From Microbacterium sp. APC 3901 (lineage in GTDB: Bacteria; Actinomycetota; Actinomycetes; Actinomycetales; Microbacteriaceae): a stretch of 63,776 nt of DNA. The position numbers were made by a program, and so were the translations under genes. Below are positions 7,828-18,346 of the stretch, in pieces. The notes beneath the pieces are model-generated. The model ran no database searches. It saw nothing but the letters and a program-made list of their open reading frames with translations, and was not told the DNA's origin. The DNA lies in contig NZ_JASDCU010000017.1 of assembly GCF_030407765.1 (NCBI RefSeq), positions 1 to 63,776 on the forward strand, given 5' to 3'. Position 1 is the first letter of the stretch. Each line of letters begins with the position of its first letter.

Positions 7828-8757
7828 TCAGACGAAGGTGACGGTCTGCTGCAGTCGCGTGCGCACGTCGAACAGCTCGTTGCCGCCGATGGCGCGGGCG
7901 CCGGGGACTCCCTGTCTCAGGACCATCGAGAGCGCGCTGCGACGCACGACGACGACGGGCACGCCGCGGCTGCTGCCGAGCGGCGTGACGGCCTGTGCCA
8001 GATCGTCGTCGGGGAGCACCATGATGAGTCCGCCGAACTTCACGCGGGCGGCCTTGGCGACGGTGCGCATGCGCGCGAGAGCCGCGGTGACGGGGGCGCG
8101 AGTGCCGAGGCTCGGGCCGGTGATCTCTCCGCGCCGGAAGCCGACCACTCCGCCGAAGTCCTCCGACATGATGCCGTACAGGCCGGACGGGCTGAGCACC
8201 ACGTGGTCGAGCTTGTCGTCGGCGTCCGATCCTGTGGCCACGTCGTGCCAGACCGTGAAGCCCATGCCGAGGGCGCTCACGGTGCGGGCGGTCGCCTCTT
8301 CGGCGAGGGCGTCCGCGAGCAGACGACGCAGGTCGCGCGGGGCCGAGCGCACGAGCGCGGGGTCGTAGGGGTCGGGAACCTCGACGCCGCGGCCGGCCCA
8401 CTCGCGGATCAGCGACAGGTACCGCTCTCGGCGCCACCCGCCGGGGTGTCCGTACGAGCGTGCCCGGGGGCGGGTGTCGGTGCGGGCGGCCGACTGCGGT
8501 CGCCAGCCGTTCCACTCAGGCTCTGCGGGGATGCCGGGATGCGCACCGGAGCGGCGGTCATAGGCCGTGCGGCCCTCGGGGGTGCCGATCAGCTCCCACG
8601 CCCGCTGCACCTGGATGAACACGGCGGCGTCACCACCCGTGTCCGGGTGGGTCTGGCGCAGGCGACGACGGTAGGCGCGCCGCAGCTCGTCGTCGTCGAC
8701 GGTCGGGTCCACACCGAGGATCTCGTAGGCAGAAGCCGAGAGCGGGCTGTCGAACAT
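7828..8757 (-). CDS. J-domain protein with a C-terminal NERD-like domain
   Basis: A 309-residue protein. Residues 8-70 form a DnaJ J-domain, with YEILGV, the HPD tripeptide at 37-39 that stimulates Hsp70 ATPase, and the closing GRTAYDRR. There is no glycine-rich region or zinc-finger, so it is a type III J-protein. A charged linker follows. The C-terminal half (about 185-300) contains DHVVLSPSGLYGI and later a hydrophobic VPVVVVRRSAL strand, which resembles the nuclease-related NERD fold, but I cannot identify all its catalytic residues. A role in guiding DnaK to a nucleic-acid or membrane-bound client is speculative. ATG at 8757 follows AAGGAG. Confidence 0.8.
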   Translation of the reverse strand: MFDSPLSASAYEILGVDPTVDDDELRRAYRRRLRQTHPDTGGDAAVFIQVQRAWELIGTPEGRTAYDRRSGAHPGIPAEPEWNGWRPQSAARTDTRPRARSYGHPGGWRRERYLSLIREWAGRGVEVPDPYDPALVRSAPRDLRRLLADALAEEATARTVSALGMGFTVWHDVATGSDADDKLDHVVLSPSGLYGIMSEDFGGVVGFRRGEITGPSLGTRAPVTAALARMRTVAKAARVKFGGLIMVLPDDDLAQAVTPLGSSRGVPVVVVRRSALSMVLRQGVPGARAIGGNELFDVRTRLQQTVTFV

Positions 8758-8808
8758 CGCTCTCCTTCCGAGATCGCGGCATCCAGAATATCCGGATGCT
8801 GTTGTGGA

Positions 8809-9462
8809 TCAGCCGGGCACGTCGACGACGCGCTCCTCGCCGATCACCGGCACGACTGAGCCGGCGGATGCCGCCGCGATGTCATCGGCGAGTCGGTCGA
8901 GCTCCTGCGCGGGCACCCACACCTCGAACGTGGCGAGCGCCCCGTACCGCGGATCGCCGAGCGTCGCTCCGTGATGGAGCACCCACTCCCGCAGGATGTT
9001 GTCGTACCGCCCCGCATCCGCGTGCGCGACGTCGATCGTCACCTGCGTGAGGGACTGCCGATGCACCAGGGATGCGAGATCCAGGGTCTGCGAGACGGCT
9101 GAGGAGTAGGCGCGCACGAGTCCACCGGCACCGAGCTTCACGCCGCCGAAGTAGCGGGTCACGACGGCGACGACGTCGGTCAGCTCTCGCCGCCGCAGCA
9201 CCTCGAGCATCGGCACCCCGGCGGTGCCGGACGGCTCGCCGTCATCCGACGAGCGTGCCTGATCTCCGAGCAGACCGGTGATCATCGCGGTGCAGTTGTG
9301 TCGTGCGTCCCACCACTGCTTGCGGATCCGTGCGATCACGGCATCCGCCTCCTCGAAGGAGGCGACCGGCTCGACGCGCGTGATGAACCGTGACTTCTTG
9401 ATGACGAGTTCGTGCTCCACGGGTGCGGCGATCGTGGCCGGGTAGCTGCGGGGCGAGGTCAT
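8809..9462 (-). CDS. YigZ/IMPACT family protein
   Basis: A 217-residue protein of the UPF0029 family. The N-terminal domain has the family signature YFGGVKLGAGGLVRAY preceded by SSDDGEPSGTAG; the C-terminal part is a ferredoxin-like domain. In eukaryotes the homologue IMPACT links translation to Gcn2; bacterial YigZ is poorly understood and is often proposed to bind ribosomes or RNA. An open frame extends upstream to 9987, but the part beyond 9462 lies antisense to the aldo/keto reductase and is not real. ATG at 9462 lies 7 nt after a -10 TAGTCT. Confidence 0.85.
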   Translation of the reverse strand: MTSPRSYPATIAAPVEHELVIKKSRFITRVEPVASFEEADAVIARIRKQWWDARHNCTAMITGLLGDQARSSDDGEPSGTAGVPMLEVLRRRELTDVVAVVTRYFGGVKLGAGGLVRAYSSAVSQTLDLASLVHRQSLTQVTIDVAHADAGRYDNILREWVLHHGATLGDPRYGALATFEVWVPAQELDRLADDIAAASAGSVVPVIGEERVVDVPG

Positions 9463-9469
9463 CGGCCTC

Positions 9470-9475
9470 AGACTA
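9470..9475 (-). promoter_or_regulatory. -10 box of the yigZ-like gene (leaderless)
   Basis: On the minus strand TAGTCT, then seven bases, then ATG at 9462. There is no Shine-Dalgarno sequence between the box and the start. Confidence 0.45.
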
Positions 9476-9493
9476 CCCAGCGTTCGCGCGTAC

Positions 9494-12029
<2,536 letters not shown>

Positions 12030-12111
12030 CGCTCGACCCTCCGGTATCGGGTGCCGCGTCCCGCTGCGGCATGCTCTCGACGGCAATGGCCGATCGGGGA
12101 TGGCCGGTAGC

Positions 12112-12123
12112 CGAATCGATTCG
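12112..12123. promoter_or_regulatory. 12-bp palindrome between cycA and the MATE gene
   Basis: CGAATCGATTCG is a perfect inverted repeat, 83 nt from the cycA start and 53 nt from the MATE start. It could be an operator for either promoter. No neighbouring regulator gene suggests which protein binds it. Confidence 0.3.
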
Positions 12124-12175
12124 ATATCCTGGTTCGACCCCCGATCATCTCCCAGTTCTGCGAGCCGCTCCTCTC

Positions 12176-13654
12176 ATGGCCACCTCTCTCACCACGGGCC
12201 GCCCGTGGCGCGTCATCCTCTCGTTCTCGATCCCCTTGCTGCTCGGCAATGTCGTGCAGCAGATGTACCAGTTCGCCGATGCCGTCGTCGTCGGCCGGCA
12301 GCTCGGCGTCGAGTCTCTCGCCGCCGTCGGCGCGACCGGCAGCCTGCTGTTCCTGTTGATCGGCTTCGCCTGGGGCCTGACGAGCGGTTTCGCGATCCCC
12401 ATCGCGCAGGCGTTCGGCGCAGGTGACGGTGTGGCGGTGCGCCGCTCGGTCGCGACGGGCGTGATCCTGACCGGCATCACGAGCGTGGTGCTCACGATCG
12501 TCGCGCCGTTGATCGCGGCACCGACGCTCGCCCTGCTGCAGACGCCGGCCGAGCTCATGCCCGAGGCGACGGTCTTCACGCAGATCAGCTTCATCGGCGC
12601 GAGCGCGACGATGTTCTTCAACTACCTCTCGGCGATCATCCGCGCGATCGGCGATTCGCGCACGCCGCTGATCTTCCTCACGGTGTCGTGTGCGCTCAAC
12701 GTCGGCCTCGTGATCCTCATGGTCGGTCCGCTCGACTGGGGGGTGGGCGGCGCGGCCCTCGCGACCGTCGTGGCCCAAGCCGTGTCGGTCGCGCTGTGCC
12801 TCGAGTTCGTGCGCCGTCGGCTGCCGATGCTGCACCTGCGTCGGGCCGACTGGCGCGTCACGCGCGACGACGTCAGGGAGCACCTGCGCCTCGGCCTGCC
12901 GATGGGCTTCCAGGCGTCGATCATCGCCATCGGCACGCTCGTCGTGCAGGTGGCGCTGAACACCCTCGGCTCCGATGCCGTGGCCGCCTACACCACGGCG
13001 TCCCGCGTCGACGGTCTCGCCGTGGCGTTCCTCTCGTCGCTGGGACTCGCCTCGTCGATGTACACGGCGCAGAACCTGGGCGGGCGCCGCCCCGATCGCA
13101 TCCGCCGCGGTGTCGTGGAGGGCACCTGGATGGCGATCGGCGCCGGCATCGCGCTCGGAGTCGTCATCATCGCGTTCGGCGCACCGCTGGTGCGGCTGTT
13201 CGTCGGCGAGGGCGTCGCAGCGGACGAGGTCGTCGACCTCGCGCACCTCATGCTGATCATCAACGGATGCGGATACTGGGCACTCGGCGTGCTGTTCGTG
13301 CTCCGCGGTGCGCTGCAGGGCCTCGGCCACACTCTCGTGCCCACCGTCACGGGGGTGATCGAGCTCGTGATGCGCGTGGGCGCCGCCATCGTGCTCGGTG
13401 CGATGATCGGATTCGAGGGCGTCGCGCTCAGCAACCCTCTCGCGTGGCTCGGCGCGATCGTGCTGCTGGTGCCGGCGTACGTGCGCGCTCATCGCTCGCT
13501 CGCTCGCATGCCGGTCGACCCGATCGAGTCCACCGAGACCTCGGCGATGGCGATCATCGGGCCGACGGACGGGTCGATGGTCGTCGATGCGGTCGTCACT
13601 CAGCCGGTGCGAGTGATCAGGACCTCACGTTTCGCGCGGTTGACCCGCCGCTGA
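12176..13654 (+). CDS. MATE family multidrug/Na+ exporter
   Basis: A 492-residue transporter with about 12 membrane helices in two homologous halves. The N-terminal IPLLLGNVVQQMYQFADAVV and the matching region near residue 240 (GLPMGFQASIIAIGTLVVQV) are the family's paired landmarks. Such proteins expel cationic drugs or other small molecules in exchange for Na+ or H+. I chose ATG at 12176 because the family begins with a sequence like TTGRPWRVILSFSIPLLLGN. No Shine-Dalgarno is visible before it, so the exact start is a little uncertain. Divergent from cycA. Confidence 0.88.
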   Translation: MATSLTTGRPWRVILSFSIPLLLGNVVQQMYQFADAVVVGRQLGVESLAAVGATGSLLFLLIGFAWGLTSGFAIPIAQAFGAGDGVAVRRSVATGVILTGITSVVLTIVAPLIAAPTLALLQTPAELMPEATVFTQISFIGASATMFFNYLSAIIRAIGDSRTPLIFLTVSCALNVGLVILMVGPLDWGVGGAALATVVAQAVSVALCLEFVRRRLPMLHLRRADWRVTRDDVREHLRLGLPMGFQASIIAIGTLVVQVALNTLGSDAVAAYTTASRVDGLAVAFLSSLGLASSMYTAQNLGGRRPDRIRRGVVEGTWMAIGAGIALGVVIIAFGAPLVRLFVGEGVAADEVVDLAHLMLIINGCGYWALGVLFVLRGALQGLGHTLVPTVTGVIELVMRVGAAIVLGAMIGFEGVALSNPLAWLGAIVLLVPAYVRAHRSLARMPVDPIESTETSAMAIIGPTDGSMVVDAVVTQPVRVIRTSRFARLTRR

Positions 13655-13758
13655 ACAGCGCGTCACGGTTGCAGAACATCATCCTTGAGATGGATGCCCA
13701 GGATGCCGACACTTCGTAGTGTTGGTGATGCGGAGATTCCGCAGACCGGGGGGTCGTG

Positions 13759-14169
13759 ATGACATCGTCAAGGGTGGCAAGCGAACTGGCATCGATTCTG
13801 GTGCCGATCGGAGTAGTGGGAGCTGTGCTCGCAGCGCTGTGTGCGCTCGTCGCAGGTGTCGCGATCATGCGCGGAGCGGCGGGTCTCGCCGGCGGAGCGG
13901 TCGGTCTGTGGATTCCGAGCGCGATGCTCAGCTCCACGGCATCGTTCGCGAACCAGTGGACGCCGCTGCTGATCTCAGGCGCGGCTCTCCTCGCGATGCT
14001 GGTGATCGGAACTGTGGGTCGCGGCATCGTGAGCGCCGGTGAGCCGGCACGCGAAGCCGCCCGCGCAGCGCGCGTCCAGGCGCTCGTCGATGCGCCGGGT
14101 CCGGTTGCCGTGCCGCGCGCCACGACGGTGACGCCGAGCACCGGCAGCCAGCCCGCGCTGGCGGGTTGA
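13759..14169 (+). CDS. small membrane protein of unknown function
   Basis: A 136-residue protein with two clear hydrophobic stretches (about 14-38 and 70-86) and a basic, alanine-rich cytoplasmic tail. I do not recognise a family. GGGGGG lies 5-10 nt before the start; GTG at 13756 would add one residue. The gap before it (13655-13758) has a small hairpin ACACT-TCGT-AGTGT but no other feature. It is convergent with the acyl-CoA synthetase gene, 7 nt apart. Confidence 0.6.
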   Translation: MTSSRVASELASILVPIGVVGAVLAALCALVAGVAIMRGAAGLAGGAVGLWIPSAMLSSTASFANQWTPLLISGAALLAMLVIGTVGRGIVSAGEPAREAARAARVQALVDAPGPVAVPRATTVTPSTGSQPALAG

Positions 14170-14176
14170 GAGCTCG

Positions 14177-15886
14177 TCAGCGGTAGTCGCGGTCGCGGTG
14201 CTGTGCGACCTCGTCGCCCGAAGTCGCACGCTCAGCCTCTCTGGCGCGCAGCTCGACGCGGCGGATCTTGCCCGAGATCGTCTTGGGCAGCTCGGGAACG
14301 AACTCGATGATCCGCACCCACAGATGCGACGACAGTCGGTCGTGCGCGTAGGCGAAGATCGAACGAGCGGCGTCGGATTCAGCGCCGACCGCGTCGGGGC
14401 GCAGACACACGTAGGCCTTCGGAACCGCGAGTCGCGTCGGGTCGGGGCTCGGGATCACTGCCGCCTCGATCACGAGGTCGTGCTCCAGCAGCACCGACTC
14501 GAGCTCGAACGGTGAGATCTTGTAGTCGGAGGCCTTGAACACATCGTCTGCCCGGCCGATGTAGGTCAGATAGCCGTCGGCATCCCGCTGAGCGATGTCA
14601 CCGGTGTGGTGGTAGCCGCCGATGCGGGACTCGGCCGTCTTCTCGGGGTCGTCGTAATACCCGGCCATGAGCCCGACCGGCGGGTCGGCCAGATCGAGTG
14701 CGATCTCGCCCTCGTGCTCGGCGATCTCACCGGTGGCGGGGTCGAGCAGCACGACGGGATACCCGGGCAGCGGGCGCCCCATGGATCCGACCTTCACGAT
14801 TTGACCGGGGGAGTTGCCCACGCAGGCCGTCATCTCGGTCTGTCCGAAGCCGTCGCGGATCGTGCCGCCCCACGCCTCGCGCACCCGGTCGATGACCTCG
14901 GGGTTCAGCGGCTCCCCGGCCCCCACGAGCTCTCGCGGCGGATGGGTCAGCCGCGCGAGGTCGGCCTGGATCAGCATCCGCCACACGGTCGGCGGCGCGC
15001 AGAACGTCGAGACATGGTGGGTGTCCATGACCTGCATCAGGGTGTTCGCGTCGAACCGGTCGTAGTTGTAGACGAACACCGTCGCCTCGGCGAGGAACGG
15101 CGAGTAGAAGCTCGACCACGCATGCTTCGCCCACCCGGGTGACGAGATGTTGAGATGCACGTCATCGGGCCGCACGCCCAGCCACCACATGGTCGACAGG
15201 TGTCCGATGGGATAGGAGACGTGCGTGTGCTGCACGAGCTTCGGGCGGTTGGTCGTGCCGCTCGTGAAGTAGAGCAGGGCCGTGTCGTCGGCTGGCGTCG
15301 CGGCGTCCGGTTCGAAGGTCGTCGGCGCGCTGGACGAGTCGTCGAAGCGCGTCCACTCGGGCGGGATGCCCTCGCCCACTCCGATGCGCCGCACGTCGGC
15401 GTCGATGTCGGCGATGCGCTCGGCGAGGCTGCCGAGCGTGACGATCGCGCGAGCCCGGCCGTGCTCGACGCGGTAGGCCAGGTCGGATGCCGAGAGCAGG
15501 GTCGACGTCGGGATCGACACCGCGCCGATCTTGGTGATGGCGAGCATCACCTCCCACAGCTCGATGGTGTTGCCGAGCATCACGATGACGTGGTCGCCTC
15601 GTCGGATGCCGAGGCCGGTCAGCCAGGCCGCGACCTGGTCCGAGCGGGCCGACAGCTCTCCGTAGCTCCATGATTCGAGGCTGAGATCGGCCGACACGAT
15701 CTGCACGGCAGGGCGGTCGGGCGTCTCGCTCGCGATCGCGTCGAACCACTCGAGCGCGAAGTTGAACTCGGTGGGCGACGGCCAGACGAACCCGTCGCGC
15801 GCCGCCTCGTAGTCCGTCGCGTTCGCGAAGAGGAAGTCGCGCATCTCTCTGATCGCGGTCGTGGCTGCGGTGGCGCTGCGGCTCAT
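14177..15886 (-). CDS. acyl-CoA synthetase (AMP-forming, medium-chain/acetyl-CoA synthetase-like)
   Basis: A 569-residue adenylate-forming enzyme that activates a carboxylic acid with ATP and couples it to CoA. Motifs in order are the phosphate-binding loop YFTSGTTNRPK (206-216), DGFGQTEMTA near 345, the hinge YHHTGDIAQRDADGY near 430 with IGRADD, and the C-terminal catalytic lysine in PKTISGKIRR near 543. The overall pattern is closest to the medium-chain AcsM-type enzymes; the acid is not determined. ATG at 15886 follows GGGAG. It is followed upstream on the same strand, 49 nt away, by an Lrp-type regulator. Confidence 0.9.
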   Translation of the reverse strand: MSRSATAATTAIREMRDFLFANATDYEAARDGFVWPSPTEFNFALEWFDAIASETPDRPAVQIVSADLSLESWSYGELSARSDQVAAWLTGLGIRRGDHVIVMLGNTIELWEVMLAITKIGAVSIPTSTLLSASDLAYRVEHGRARAIVTLGSLAERIADIDADVRRIGVGEGIPPEWTRFDDSSSAPTTFEPDAATPADDTALLYFTSGTTNRPKLVQHTHVSYPIGHLSTMWWLGVRPDDVHLNISSPGWAKHAWSSFYSPFLAEATVFVYNYDRFDANTLMQVMDTHHVSTFCAPPTVWRMLIQADLARLTHPPRELVGAGEPLNPEVIDRVREAWGGTIRDGFGQTEMTACVGNSPGQIVKVGSMGRPLPGYPVVLLDPATGEIAEHEGEIALDLADPPVGLMAGYYDDPEKTAESRIGGYHHTGDIAQRDADGYLTYIGRADDVFKASDYKISPFELESVLLEHDLVIEAAVIPSPDPTRLAVPKAYVCLRPDAVGAESDAARSIFAYAHDRLSSHLWVRIIEFVPELPKTISGKIRRVELRAREAERATSGDEVAQHRDRDYR

Positions 15887-15935
15887 TCGGGGCTCCCTTG
15901 CTCGACGGACCAGTCCATCCTCGCCCACGATCCGC

Positions 15936-16403
15936 TCAGCGCGCGAGCAGACCGGCGCCGTCGCGGAGTTCGAACACCAGCTGCGTCTCGGTGCCGCGGA
16001 CCACGGGGTGGATCGTGATGTGCTCGAGCACGATGTCGCGCAGAGCCGTGGCATCCTGCACCGCGACGTGCACGAGGAAGTCGTCGACGCCCGCGACGTG
16101 GAACACCTGCAGCACCCGGGGGATGCTCGCGAGTGCATCGAAGAGCGCCGTGACCTTGGGGCCCGTGTGGTTCGCGAGGCGCACTTTGATGATCGCCTGC
16201 AGGGGCAGGCCGAGAGCCGCGCCGTCGACCCGGATGCGGGTGTCGCGGATGATCCCGCGCTCACGCAGTGCGCGCACGCGATGGGCGCACGTGGACTCCG
16301 CCAGCCCCAGCCCATGCGCGAGAGCCTTGTTCGTCACCTCGGCATCGCGGGTGAGTACGGCGAGGATCTCGAGATCGACCTCGTCGAGTTGTGCTTTCGC
16401 CAA
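15936..16403 (-). CDS. Lrp/AsnC family transcriptional regulator
   Basis: A 155-residue regulator. Residues 4-52 form the helix-turn-helix (LDEVDLEILAVL then NKALAHGLGLAESTCAHRVRAL). The C-terminal RAM domain (about 70-150) binds amino acids and makes octamers. I prefer a TTG start at 16403, 8 nt after GGGAGG, which gives the normal family length; the longer frame to 16493 has no ribosome-binding site. It diverges from a PLP-dependent sulfur amino acid enzyme. That arrangement matches mdeR-mdeA of other bacteria, where an Lrp-like protein activates methionine gamma-lyase, so a similar role is likely. Confidence 0.85.
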   Translation of the reverse strand: MAKAQLDEVDLEILAVLTRDAEVTNKALAHGLGLAESTCAHRVRALRERGIIRDTRIRVDGAALGLPLQAIIKVRLANHTGPKVTALFDALASIPRVLQVFHVAGVDDFLVHVAVQDATALRDIVLEHITIHPVVRGTETQLVFELRDGAGLLAR

Positions 16404-16433
16404 CGCCCGCACCTCCCTGTGGTCGCATGTTCG

Positions 16434-16460
16434 CTCAGAATATCGGGAACCACTCAGAAT
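16434..16460. promoter_or_regulatory. direct repeats between the Lrp gene and the gamma-lyase gene
   Basis: CTCAGAAT occurs at 16434-16441 and again at 16453-16460, 19 bp apart, about two helix turns. The interval between the divergent genes is 114 nt. Phased repeats are typical of Lrp-family binding regions, so these may be contact points of the adjacent regulator. No other palindrome stands out. Confidence 0.35.
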
Positions 16461-16517
16461 GCGACGGATGCTGTCGAATTTCTGCGCATCCACCGTGATT
16501 CAGGCAACGTGGCAGGC

Positions 16518-17744
16518 ATGACTGCACCGTTGCATCCAGACACCGTCGCCGTGCACAGCGGCCGCTCAGACCTCGAAGGACTCGGCGTCCACGCGCTGCC
16601 GATCGACCTGTCGACGACCAACCCGCTGCCCGACATCGAGCGCGGAGGCGACTCGTACGAGGCGATGGCGACGGGTGGGCGGCCGCCCGCCGACGGCAGC
16701 ATGGTCTACGCGCGGCTCTGGAACCCGACAGTGGCGCGGTTCGAAGACGCCCTCGCCGAGCTCGAGCACGCCGAGGCATCGGTCGCCTTCGCATCGGGCA
16801 TGGCGGCGATGACCGCGGTGATCCTCGCGCACGGCCCCGCGGTGGGGAAGAACCACGTGGTGGCGGTGCGCCCTCTCTACGGCGGCACCGATCACCTGCT
16901 CGGCTTGGGCCTGCTGGGTGTGCAGACCACGTACTGCCACCCCTCCGAGGTCGCCGCGTCGATCCGCCCGGACACGGGACTCGTGGTGGTCGAGACCCCC
17001 GCCAACCCGACCCTCGAGATCGCCGACATCGCCGCGGTGGTGGCGCAGGCCGGAGGCGTGCCGGTCGTCGTCGACAACACCTTCGCGACGCCCGTGCTGC
17101 AGAACCCCCTCGACCACGGTGCAGCCATGTCGCTGCACAGCGCCACCAAGTACCTCGGCGGGCACGGCGACGTGATCGCCGGTGTGGTGGCCTGCAGCGA
17201 GCAGACCGCAGAGGCGCTGCGCCGGGTGCGCGCAGTGACCGGCGGGCTGCTGCACCCGCTCGGCGCCTACCTGCTGCACCGCGGGCTCACGACCCTTCCG
17301 GTGCGCATGCGGGCGCAGCAGGAGAGCGCTCGCCGCATCGTGCAGTGGCTGATCGACCGGCCGGAGATCGCCGAGGTCTTCTACCCGGGGCTCGACGATG
17401 ATCCCGACGGCATCCTCGCGCGTCAGATGCGCGGCACCGGAGCCGTGATCGCGATGCGGATGCACGACGGGTATGCCGCGGCATCCGCCGTCACCTCGTC
17501 GACGTCGCTGTTCACGCATGCCGTGTCGCTGGGCGGTGTCGATTCGCTGATCCAGCATCCGGCCGCGCTGACCCACCGGCCCGTGCCCGCAGAGGCGCGC
17601 CCCGACGCGGACGTGCTGCGACTCTCGATCGGTCTCGAGAACGTCGACGACCTGATCGCCGACCTCGCCCAGGCATTCGCCGCTCTGTCGCGGGCGGGGA
17701 CGTTCGGTGCCTCGACGCCTGCGGAGCGGCTGGCCAGCTCCTAG
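16518..17744 (+). CDS. trans-sulfuration family PLP enzyme, probably methionine/cystathionine gamma-lyase
   Basis: A 408-residue Cys/Met metabolism PLP enzyme. The cofactor lysine is Lys211 in SLHSATKYLGGHGDVIAG; VVVDNTFATPVLQNPL and the SLGGVDSLIQHPAALTH motif of the C-terminal domain are complete. Members cleave or form C-S bonds: cystathionine gamma-lyase, gamma-synthase, methionine gamma-lyase. The family member cannot be told from motifs alone; the divergent Lrp regulator favours a degradative gamma-lyase. ATG at 16518. Its TAG stop shares the palindrome CTAG with the stop of the convergent thioesterase gene. Confidence 0.85.
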   Translation: MTAPLHPDTVAVHSGRSDLEGLGVHALPIDLSTTNPLPDIERGGDSYEAMATGGRPPADGSMVYARLWNPTVARFEDALAELEHAEASVAFASGMAAMTAVILAHGPAVGKNHVVAVRPLYGGTDHLLGLGLLGVQTTYCHPSEVAASIRPDTGLVVVETPANPTLEIADIAAVVAQAGGVPVVVDNTFATPVLQNPLDHGAAMSLHSATKYLGGHGDVIAGVVACSEQTAEALRRVRAVTGGLLHPLGAYLLHRGLTTLPVRMRAQQESARRIVQWLIDRPEIAEVFYPGLDDDPDGILARQMRGTGAVIAMRMHDGYAAASAVTSSTSLFTHAVSLGGVDSLIQHPAALTHRPVPAEARPDADVLRLSIGLENVDDLIADLAQAFAALSRAGTFGASTPAERLASS

Positions 17745-18208
17745 GGCAGACGGATCGTGCCGGTGGCGATGCGCTCCGTCGGCATCCGATCACGGTTGTA
17801 GGTGATCTCCTTGTATCCGTGCGGAGTGGGTGAGCCGTCTTCGTCGAGGCTCACGAACACGATCTTCTCGATCGTGAGGATGCGCTTGCGGGTGATCATG
17901 TTGCGGGCGACCGCGCGCATGGTCAGAGACGTGGTGCCGAAGTGGGTCGCCTGCAGGCCGATCTCGATCAGGTCGCCCTGCACGGCCGAGGCCTCGAAGT
18001 TGATCTCCGAGATGTGCTTGGTCACTGCGCGGTAGTTGCCCAGCTGCACGATCGCGTAGATCGCGGCCTCCTCGTCGATCCACTTGAGCAGGCTGCCGCC
18101 GAACAGCGACCCGTTCGCGTTGAGGTCTTCCGGCTTCACCCACTTGCGGGTGCGGAAGTTGATGCCGTCTTCGGACCACTGCCACTCGGGTGTCTTCTGC
18201 TGAGCCAT
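17741..18208 (-). CDS. acyl-CoA thioesterase, hotdog fold (YciA/BACH type)
   Basis: A 155-residue single hotdog domain that hydrolyses acyl-CoA esters. DLNANGSLFGGSLLKWIDEEAA is the family's conserved Asn-x-x-Gly-x-hydrophobic-x-Gly-Gly segment before the long central helix, with the catalytic Asp in the helix. Later strands include GTTSLTMRAVARN. The chain-length preference is not known. The open frame continues upstream to 18841 through the antisense of clpP and is not real beyond ATG 18208. Convergent with the gamma-lyase gene; the two stop codons overlap by three bases. Confidence 0.85.
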   Translation of the reverse strand: MAQQKTPEWQWSEDGINFRTRKWVKPEDLNANGSLFGGSLLKWIDEEAAIYAIVQLGNYRAVTKHISEINFEASAVQGDLIEIGLQATHFGTTSLTMRAVARNMITRKRILTIEKIVFVSLDEDGSPTPHGYKEITYNRDRMPTERIATGTIRLP

Positions 18209-18275
18209 GCTTCGAGGGTAGGAGCGTCGTGAGTCGGGGGTGTTACGCGTGCACATCCGTGCAGGTCGACGCGCG

Positions 18276-18307
18276 ATCTGCCTCAGGCGGATCTGCCTCG
18301 AGCGGAT
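18276..18307 (+). promoter_or_regulatory. tandem PopR-type sites before the clpP pair
   Basis: Two imperfect palindromes lie in tandem: ATCTGCC-TCA-GGCGGAT at 18276-18292 and ATCTGCC-TCG-AGCGGAT at 18291-18307, centres 15 bp apart, ending 40 nt before the clpP start. They match the tandem palindrome TCTGCC-N3-GGCAGA described for PopR activation of clpP3-clpP4 in Streptomyces lividans. A PopR-like gene lies at 19695-20060 and has the same motif upstream of itself. Confidence 0.7.
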
Positions 18308-18346
18308 ACCGCCCCGCACACGTTCTCGACGACGGATGCTGGGGCC

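Noticed and set aside
13655..13758. Terminator after the MATE gene
   Set aside because: The only stem is 5 bp (ACACT/AGTGT) with no T-run, too weak to call.
14177..16315. A 712-codon frame joining acyl-CoA synthetase to upstream sequence
   Set aside because: The part before 15886 is out of frame within the Lrp gene. The real start has GGGAG and the family N-terminus.
16404..16517. SAM riboswitch before the gamma-lyase gene
   Set aside because: The gap is only 114 nt, shared with a divergent promoter, and has no conserved riboswitch stems.
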